Positions 50,199 through 56,076 of a stretch of 56,076 nucleotides of DNA are shown piece after piece. The stretch is taken from the NCBI GenBank assembly GCA_963820955.1, contig CAWGCA010000057.1, positions 1 through 56,076 of the forward strand, written 5' to 3'. Below the pieces are notes generated by a model. The model did no database searches. It saw only the letters and a program-made list of their open reading frames with translations, and had not been told where the DNA came from. Source of the DNA: CAWGCA01 sp963820955 (lineage in GTDB: Bacteria; Pseudomonadota; Gammaproteobacteria; Chromatiales; Chromatiaceae). How positions within the stretch are numbered: the first letter of the stretch is position 1; the number at the start of each line of letters is the position of its first letter. The translations under genes and the position numbers were made by a program.

Positions 50199-51368
50199 AT
50201 GCAGGATGATCCCGTTGTCTATACCATTTTCCTTGTCTTTTCCGGGGCTGCTCTGATAGCCACGTTGGCCCTCTTTGCGCGGCAGACTCTGTTGGTCGCC
50301 TATATTCTCCTCGGTGTAATCCTTGGTCCTTCGGTCACCGGTCTGGTGAGTGATGGGGAACTGGTGCAGCAGATGTCACGCATCGGAATCATGTTTTTAT
50401 TGTTTCTTATGGGGTTAGAGTTAAATCCTCGGGAACTGCTTCTTCTCATCAACAAGACCACATTTGTGACGCTGACTAGTTCAATCTTTTTTGCCACGCT
50501 GGGATTCACAACCGCCCTACTCTTTGACTACGGACTTCAGGAATCTCTGATTATTGGCGCTGCCATGATGTTTTCCAGCACCATTTTAGGTCTTAAATTG
50601 TTGCCGACTACGGTGAAACATCATCAACGTACGGGGGAAATTGTCATCAGTATTCTGTTGCTCCAGGATTTGATCGCAATCCTGTTGTTACTGGTACTGA
50701 AAGGTGGTGGCGGGGCGGGCAATCACCTGATAGAGATTTTTAAACTCGGCCTGGCATTTCCCCTACTGATCGGCGCTGCGGCACTACTGGTGAAGTTTGT
50801 TCTGCTGCCTTTGATCCGGCGTTTCGATACGATAAAAGAGTACATATTTCTCCTCGCTATCGGCTGGTGCCTGGGAGTGGCAGAGATGGCTGTTATGCTT
50901 GGCTTGTCTCACGAGATCGGCGCTTTCATCGCCGGGGTTTCCCTGGCAACGAGTCCGATATCCTGGTTCATCGCCGAGAACCTGAAACCAGTCCGGGATT
51001 TTTTTCTAGTGCTGTTCTTTTTTTCGCTTGGCGCTGGCTTCGATCTGAGCACATTAGGTGACATCCTGTTTCCTGCCATCGTTCTCGCGCTATTGATGCT
51101 GCTATTCAAGGCACCAGTATTTTCTCTACTTCTGCGTCGGGTGGGCGAGGAGGACAAGCGATCCAAAGAGGTTGGCAGCAGGTTGGGTCAACTTAGTGAG
51201 TTTTCCCTGTTATTGGCGGTGGTGGCCCAAGACCAGGGGGAAATTACCTCAAGCGCAGCTTATCTTATACAACTCGCTACACTTCTGACGTTTCTGGTAT
51301 CCGCGTATCTGGTGGTGGTTCGTTATCCCACACCTATCGCGTTGTCGGATAGGCTACGCAAGGATTGA
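50199..51368 (+). CDS. CPA2-family cation:proton antiporter (Kef-type)
   Basis: A 389-residue membrane protein with about 11-12 helices. It shows the Kef/CPA2 pattern: LLVAYILLGVILGPSVTGLV, IGIMFLLFLMGLELNPRELL, MMFSSTILGLKLLP, LLLQDLIAILLLLVLKG (the ion-binding Gln-Asp pair) and LSHEIGAFIAGVSLAT. It has no cytoplasmic RCK/TrkA-N domain at the C terminus, unlike KefB and KefC. It probably exchanges potassium or sodium for protons; the ion cannot be told. GAAGGA precedes the ATG. Confidence 0.9.
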   Translation: MQDDPVVYTIFLVFSGAALIATLALFARQTLLVAYILLGVILGPSVTGLVSDGELVQQMSRIGIMFLLFLMGLELNPRELLLLINKTTFVTLTSSIFFATLGFTTALLFDYGLQESLIIGAAMMFSSTILGLKLLPTTVKHHQRTGEIVISILLLQDLIAILLLLVLKGGGGAGNHLIEIFKLGLAFPLLIGAAALLVKFVLLPLIRRFDTIKEYIFLLAIGWCLGVAEMAVMLGLSHEIGAFIAGVSLATSPISWFIAENLKPVRDFFLVLFFFSLGAGFDLSTLGDILFPAIVLALLMLLFKAPVFSLLLRRVGEEDKRSKEVGSRLGQLSEFSLLLAVVAQDQGEITSSAAYLIQLATLLTFLVSAYLVVVRYPTPIALSDRLRKD

Positions 51369-51473
51369 AAACAATATTACCAGTGCAGGGATGCGCCGAC
51401 GAGTCTCAAGTGTGTAGAAGCATGATAGAATGAAGGCGACCGGCCTGGCCGTGCGGCCAGACCAATCTGGGGA

Positions 51474-51905
51474 TCAGTACCAATAGTAACGGCGCGAGAT
51501 ATCAGCGGAATGATGATTCCGGCTATGGTTATTGTACCTCGGTTCCTGATAAGCGTAGCTGTCCTGACGACGTGACTTATGTGCCCAGTCATTGTGTTTC
51601 AGTTTCCAAATACGGTCTCCAGCAACGTCCAGTTTCTTTTTGATTTTATTTCTTTCAGCTCTGCTCAATCTTCCGTCGGAACGAAAAGTTCTTACCAGTT
51701 TTCGGATTTTACGCTGCTCCCTTTTCAGTTTTTTTGCTTCCTTTCTGTTCAGTGTTCCATTGTCAATTCCATGTTCGATACGTTGTTGTTGACGTATCAG
51801 TCGATCGTGAATCCGCATTCCATTTTCCTTGGAAAACGCCAGATTCGGCGTAAGAACCACACTCGTGATAAGGGCTGTAATGGCAATCTTGGCTGCTGTT
51901 TTCAT
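51474..51905 (-). CDS. Basic exported hypothetical protein
   Basis: A 143-residue protein with a signal peptide (KTAAKIAITALITSVVLTPN, then LAFS-KE). The mature part is very basic, with two helical segments containing DGRLSRAERNKIKKKLD and NGTLNRKEAKKLKREQRKI, each a NGTL/DGRL turn before a helix as in EF-hand-like loops, and a His/Tyr/Arg-rich tail ending RYYWY. No known function. It stands alone between the antiporter and an aminotransferase gene on the other strand. Confidence 0.7.
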   Translation of the reverse strand: MKTAAKIAITALITSVVLTPNLAFSKENGMRIHDRLIRQQQRIEHGIDNGTLNRKEAKKLKREQRKIRKLVRTFRSDGRLSRAERNKIKKKLDVAGDRIWKLKHNDWAHKSRRQDSYAYQEPRYNNHSRNHHSADISRRYYWY

Positions 51906-52085
51906 CGTTTGCTCTCCGGTTGTCTATTCATCACAATTGCAGGATAGTGAAGGACAGATGAACCTATCCTGAACGGACTAAAAGAAAGAACAAAAGTGAC
52001 CACATTGGGGAGAAGCTCTGACATCGGTGATCAGTTCTTTACTTCTAAACAACGTAAATCAGTATCAATCAGGCCCGAGATCCAA

Positions 52086-53225
52086 ATGATGAATGATCAA
52101 TTTCTGTTAGACGAATCCTTGATCTACCTGAACCATGCGGCCGTTTCTCCCTGGCCATTAGTGACGGTTCATGCCGTCGAAAAATTCGCCCGGGAAAATC
52201 TGCAGTTTGGTGCGGCACATTATCCGGACTGGGTAAAAAGTGAGAACGAGCTCAGGAGGATTTTATGCTTGTTGATCAATGCGCCATCCAGCGATGACAT
52301 CTCACTCCTGAAAAACACCTCAGAGGCACTCTCTACCATCGCTTACGGTATCGATTGGAAATCCGGAGACAACGTAGTCACATTCCGGCAGGAGTTTCCA
52401 TCTAATAGAATCGTTTGGGAATCTTTGCGGCAATTCGGTGTAGAAACCCGGCTAGTCGATCTATCCGCAACAACAGACGCAGACAACCCTGAGGAAAAAC
52501 TGATGGCGTGTTGCGATGAAAACACACGCCTGCTGTCCACCAGCTCGGTTCAGTACGCGACGGGGTTCAGGGTAGATCTGGAGACGATTGGCAGGTTTTG
52601 CAGGCAGCGAGACATTCTATTCTGTGTCGATGCCATTCAAAGCCTTGGCGCCATCCCCTTCGATGTGCAAAGGAACAAGGCCGATTTTGTGGTCGCGGAC
52701 GGCCACAAGTGGATGCTGGGACCGGAGGGTCTGGCGCTTCTCTTCGTGCGACCAGAGCTCAGAGCCAAACTGAAACTCCATCAATTTGGTTGGCATATGA
52801 TCAGCCGTCCCGGCGATTTCGATCAGGTGGACTGGAAGCCGTCGGACACAGCCACAAGATTCGAGTGTGGAAGCCCGAATATGCTCGGAATACATGCGTT
52901 GAAAGCCAGTCTGACCCTGATTCAGGAACAGGGTATAGAAACCATATTTGAGAAGATCCTGACAAACACGGCGTTTCTTATTGACTTGGTCGAGTCATCG
53001 GGAGATGGTTTGTCCCTGCTTTCCAATCGAAACAATTCAAGGCGGTCCGGTATTGTGAGCTTTGCAGTCGCAGGGATGGATCCGCTGCTCCTTCATCAGC
53101 GACTGATGCGAAGCGGCGTAATCTGCGCCAGCCGAGGTGGCGGGATACGTCTGTCGCCCCACTTTTACACCTCCAGGGCGAAGCTTGAAGCAGCGTGGGA
53201 TCGGGTAATGGAACAGGTGAATTAG
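52086..53225 (+). CDS. Class-V aminotransferase-family PLP enzyme
   Basis: A 379-residue fold-type I enzyme of the cysteine desulfurase/isopenicillin epimerase type: YLNHAAVSPWPL at the start, LLKNTSEALSTIAYGIDWKS, FCVDAIQSLGAIPFDVQ (the PLP Asp) and VVADGHKWMLGPEGLAL with the PLP lysine Lys208. No cysteine-desulfurase active-site loop is apparent, so it more likely acts on other amino acids. I take ATG 52086 (52089 is next); a longer frame starts at 51996. It is just upstream of the dehydrogenase remnant, though a common role is unclear. Confidence 0.87.
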   Translation: MMNDQFLLDESLIYLNHAAVSPWPLVTVHAVEKFARENLQFGAAHYPDWVKSENELRRILCLLINAPSSDDISLLKNTSEALSTIAYGIDWKSGDNVVTFRQEFPSNRIVWESLRQFGVETRLVDLSATTDADNPEEKLMACCDENTRLLSTSSVQYATGFRVDLETIGRFCRQRDILFCVDAIQSLGAIPFDVQRNKADFVVADGHKWMLGPEGLALLFVRPELRAKLKLHQFGWHMISRPGDFDQVDWKPSDTATRFECGSPNMLGIHALKASLTLIQEQGIETIFEKILTNTAFLIDLVESSGDGLSLLSNRNNSRRSGIVSFAVAGMDPLLLHQRLMRSGVICASRGGGIRLSPHFYTSRAKLEAAWDRVMEQVN

Positions 53226-53305
53226 TGAATATATAGTATATAAATAACAAAAGCTTGAAATCTAATTTAACTAAATAACTTTAAATAAAGATCGGTTAAC
53301 TGGCT

Positions 53306-53917
53306 TTGGGAAAAACTCTGCTCCTGGCTGATGAAGGAATCGCCACCAGCCAGTACCACTTCTCCTATCTGCTGGAGCCGGTGCGATTGCTGGAAAAAGG
53401 CGTCGCTCCCGAGCAGATCGACCAGGCAGCACTGGATTTTGGAATGCCCATGGGTCCGATAGAACTGGCGGGCAGCGTCGGCCTCTACATCTGCCTGTCG
53501 GTAGCGGAGAGGCTGGCGGATTTTCTCCATACTTCTGTACCCGAAATCCTGCGCGCCGCCGTCATTGACGGCAACCTCGGACGCAAGAGCGGACGAGGAT
53601 TCTACGTTTATAACGGAAAGGGCCCGGTGCAGGCACATCGGCTGCGATCGTCGACAGGGTCCGGAGCGATAGCGGAGCGGATGATCCTGCAGCTGTTGAA
53701 CGAGTCCATTGCTTGTCTGCGGGAAGCGGTAGTGGTGGTTGCCGATCTACTCGATGCCGGGGTGGTTTACGGCACCAGGTTCGCCCCTTTCCGTGGTGGG
53801 CCAATCCACTATATAAGAGACTCAGGCTGGGATAGAATCCGAGACAGGCTGCGGCAGATGGAGCAGCAGCACGGTAAGCAGTTTTCTGCGGACAGGGGAT
53901 GGGAGGCATTTGCCTGA
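53306..53917 (+). pseudogene. Truncated 3-hydroxyacyl-CoA dehydrogenase (C-terminal part)
   Basis: About 203 codons match the C-terminal half of a fatty-acid oxidation multifunctional protein (FadB/FadJ type): LEPVRLLEKGVAPEQIDQAA, DFGMPMGPIELAGSVGL, GRKSGRGFYVYNGKG and GVVYGTRFAPFRGGPIHYI. The enoyl-CoA hydratase part and the NAD-binding domain with its catalytic His are missing. The frame opens with TTG 53306 after an AT-rich stretch, and no upstream part is visible. It could be translated because it overlaps the next gene, but it cannot oxidise substrates as it stands. Confidence 0.8.
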
Positions 53918-55716
53918 TGCACGAAACCGATGTCATTACTCTTGCTCAGGCCCGCACACTTGACGGGGCCTTCCGGGAGAGGGTTGGCCGCAGCCCAAAC
54001 GCCACTGCCTATATCCAGTACGACGAGGCATCACAATCCTGGCAGGAGTTCAGTTGGACTCAGACCGCTGACCTGGTAGCACGTTGGCAGGAGGCCCTGT
54101 TAGCCGAAGGTCTGAAGCCGGGTGAACGGGTGGCAATGATGCTGCACAACTGCCGGGAGTGGGTGATCTTCGATCAGGCCGCCCAAGGGCTCGGTCTGGT
54201 GACCGTGCCCATCTATCCCAACGATCGCAAGGAAAATGTTGCCTATATCCTGCAGGATGCCGGTGTCCGTCTGTTTCTGATCGATAACAACGAGCAGTGG
54301 CAGGCGTTGCAGGAGATCCAGGATCAGCTGGCCGGACTGGTCCGGATTGTTTCTCTGCAGCCGGTGGAAACGGTCAGCCTGGGGCCTTGGATGATCCACG
54401 CTTCCGACTGGATCCCCTCTGGCGCTTCAGCACTACAGACCAGCGCAGGTGATCCCGACGATCTGGCTACCATTGTCTACACTTCCGGCACCACCGGGCG
54501 GGCCAAGGGGGTGATGTTGAGCCACCGTAATATGCTCTCGAATGCCCTGGCCTGCGTCAAGTTGATCGACATCTTTCCGGACGATCTCATGCTCTCTTTT
54601 CTTCCCCTCTCACACACCCTTGAGCGCACCCTGGGGTATTATCTGCCAATCCTCACCGGCTGCAGTGTCGCTTATGCCCGTTCCGTGCCTCAGCTGGCGG
54701 AAGACCTGGTGCGAATACGGCCCACAATTCTGATATCGGTCCCCAGAATATTCGAACGGGTTTACGGCCGGATACAGGAGAAACTGGAGCATGACCCGGC
54801 GATCGCTCGCAGATTATTCAACCAGGCGGTAGAGATCGGCTGGAAGAGATTCGAATATCGACAGAAACGAGCCGCCTGGTCGCCCGACCTGCTCCTCTGG
54901 CCGCTGTTGCAGGGCCTCGTTGGGCGCAAAGTGCAGGCCAAACTGGGAGGTCGAATTCGTTTCGCTGTCAGCGGTGGTGCAGCACTTTCACCCGATATAG
55001 CCAAACTCTTTATCGGTTTGGGCATCAACATCCAACAGGGTTACGGCCTGACCGAAACCAGCCCGGTGATCACCGCCAATCCCCTTGAGGATAACCGCCC
55101 GGCCAGTGTCGGTGTGCCGCTCGAAGGGGTCGAGGTAAAAACCGGCGACGACGATGAATTGCTCACCCGCAGTCCCAGCGTAATGCTTGGCTACTGGAAC
55201 AACCCGGAGGCTACGCGGCAGGTTATCGATCAGGATGGCTGGCTGCACACCGGCGACCAGGCACGGATAGCCGATGGCCACGTCTATATTACCGGCCGGC
55301 TGAAAGAGATACTGGTATTGGCCAACGGCGAAAAAGTGTCGCCAGTGGATATGGAGATGGCGATCACAATGGACAGCCTGTTCGATCAGGCATTGGTGAT
55401 TGGCGAGGGCAGACCTTTTCTGTCGGCCCTGGTGGTGCCTAACCCAGAGGAATTAGCCAACCTGGCGCGCCAGCTTGGGCTGGATCCCGACAGCGGTTCT
55501 GTGTCCGAGAATAAAGATCTGAAACGTCTCCTGCTGGAGCGTATCCACCGACAGCTGCACGCCTTTCCGGGTTACGCCAAAATCCGAAATCTCAGCCTGA
55601 TACGTGAACCCTGGAGTATCGAGAACGACCTGATGACACCAACACTCAAGATGCGCAGGGCTCGAATAGTCGAGCAATGCCGGAATCAGGTGGAAACGCT
55701 CTACCGGGGGCATTGA
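53917..55716 (+). CDS. Long-chain acyl-CoA synthetase (AMP-dependent)
   Basis: A 599-residue ligase that activates fatty acids with ATP and CoA. The AMP-binding motif YTSGTTGRAKGVMLSHRN is at about residue 188; GYGLTETSPVI, LHTGDQARIADGHVYITGRL and KEILVLANGEKVSP follow. Its ATG overlaps the TGA of the upstream dehydrogenase remnant by one base (TGATG), so the pair was probably a fatty-acid oxidation operon. The YciA-type thioesterase downstream completes a set of acyl-CoA enzymes. Confidence 0.93.
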   Translation: MHETDVITLAQARTLDGAFRERVGRSPNATAYIQYDEASQSWQEFSWTQTADLVARWQEALLAEGLKPGERVAMMLHNCREWVIFDQAAQGLGLVTVPIYPNDRKENVAYILQDAGVRLFLIDNNEQWQALQEIQDQLAGLVRIVSLQPVETVSLGPWMIHASDWIPSGASALQTSAGDPDDLATIVYTSGTTGRAKGVMLSHRNMLSNALACVKLIDIFPDDLMLSFLPLSHTLERTLGYYLPILTGCSVAYARSVPQLAEDLVRIRPTILISVPRIFERVYGRIQEKLEHDPAIARRLFNQAVEIGWKRFEYRQKRAAWSPDLLLWPLLQGLVGRKVQAKLGGRIRFAVSGGAALSPDIAKLFIGLGINIQQGYGLTETSPVITANPLEDNRPASVGVPLEGVEVKTGDDDELLTRSPSVMLGYWNNPEATRQVIDQDGWLHTGDQARIADGHVYITGRLKEILVLANGEKVSPVDMEMAITMDSLFDQALVIGEGRPFLSALVVPNPEELANLARQLGLDPDSGSVSENKDLKRLLLERIHRQLHAFPGYAKIRNLSLIREPWSIENDLMTPTLKMRRARIVEQCRNQVETLYRGH

Positions 55717-55748
55717 ACGATTTTAATGATGATGTATTCGAAATACGC

Positions 55749-56076
55749 ATGAAATCTCACCCCATCGAAGATAGAAAACCCGGGGAACGCCAACTCGCGG
55801 TCCGGGTCCTTGCCATGCCGGCGGACACTAATCCTGCCGGTGACATATTCGGCGGCTGGCTTATGTCCCAGGTGGACATAGCTGGAAGCATTCTGGCTGT
55901 TCAAGCCACCCAGGGCCGGGTTGTAACGGTGGCAGTTCACAATCTGCAGTTTCTCAAACCCGTGCTGGTGGGTGACCTGGTCAGCTGCTACGCGGAAGTC
56001 GAGCACAGAGGAAATACTTCAGTTCGAATAAAGGTGGAAGTGTTCGCCGAAAGGGAACGGGACCCCCGCTCGGTAC
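55749..56076 (+). CDS. yciA: YciA-type acyl-CoA thioesterase (3' partial)
   Basis: The frame starts at ATG 55749 and stays open to the window end (about 109 codons). ERQLAVRVLAMPADTNPAGD followed by IFGGWLMSQVDIAGSILA is the family hallmark of hot-dog-fold thioesterases of the YciA type; HNLQFLKPVLVGDLVSCYAE follows. These hydrolyse short acyl-CoAs. It lies 32 bases after the acyl-CoA synthetase on the same strand. Confidence 0.9.
   Translation, partial: MKSHPIEDRKPGERQLAVRVLAMPADTNPAGDIFGGWLMSQVDIAGSILAVQATQGRVVTVAVHNLQFLKPVLVGDLVSCYAEVEHRGNTSVRIKVEVFAERERDPRSV

Overview
The window is a bacterial chromosome segment carrying genes typical of Gammaproteobacteria. ZipA, RdgC, LolC/LolD, KdsB with a YcaR-like Trm112 protein, comEC-exbB-exbD, and a dif site matching the Escherichia coli sequence at 26 of 28 positions all point there. 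The flagellar layout, the PEP-CTERM regulatory cassette, the AmmeMemoRadiSam genes and the absence of enteric-type gene order suggest a lineage outside Enterobacterales, perhaps a Chromatiales-like or sulfur-oxidiser-related group. That finer placement is inference. No rRNA, tRNA or CRISPR array was seen.

Layout. 1-3.2 kb: flagellar export and switch genes fliG (partial), fliH, fliI and fliJ. 3.2-4.9 kb: a convergent pair, a FliK-like hook-length protein and a small FlhB C-domain homologue. 5-5.9 kb: a GYF_2/pentapeptide-repeat membrane protein. 5.9-8.5 kb: amrA, amrB and divergent amrS. 8.7-9.6 kb: rdgC. 9.7-19.3 kb: an exopolysaccharide/PEP-CTERM region with a truncated epimerase remnant, a TviB-type nucleotide-sugar dehydrogenase, an EpsB-type glycosyltransferase, and prsK, prsR and prsT. 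19.2-21 kb: a D-ribulokinase-like kinase and queF. 21.2-27.9 kb: smc, zipA and ligA. 27.9-28.7 kb: a decayed pepD. 28.8-34.7 kb: two small hypotheticals, lolC, lolD, a DUF2062 protein and comEC. 34.8-37.3 kb: exbB, exbD, Trm112, kdsB and a low-molecular-weight tyrosine phosphatase, without the msbA and lpxK genes often found here. 37.8-41.1 kb: three exported proteins, one a matrixin-like protease with thrombospondin-3 and dockerin-like repeats. 41.3-46.5 kb: a yhiI-rbbA-yhhJ exporter operon split by a 291-bp MITE-like element. 46.6-47.5 kb: an SPFH protein.

At 47,608-47,635 lies a probable dif site, where XerC/XerD resolve chromosome dimers. FtsK-orienting octamers (GGGNAGGG) are mostly on the + strand to its left, and the one I found to its right is on the - strand, as expected if replication ends here. 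Next come a 151-bp inverted-repeat element and an hcp gene without other type VI secretion genes. The right end carries a membrane hypothetical, a CPA2 antiporter, a basic secreted protein, a class-V aminotransferase, a 3-hydroxyacyl-CoA dehydrogenase fragment, an acyl-CoA synthetase and a partial YciA-type thioesterase.

Three decayed genes (epimerase, dipeptidase, hydroxyacyl-CoA dehydrogenase) and one non-autonomous element show ongoing gene loss. The best new material is the dif region with its neighbours, the MITE that replaced the native ribosome-binding site of yhhJ, and the protease/secreted cluster.
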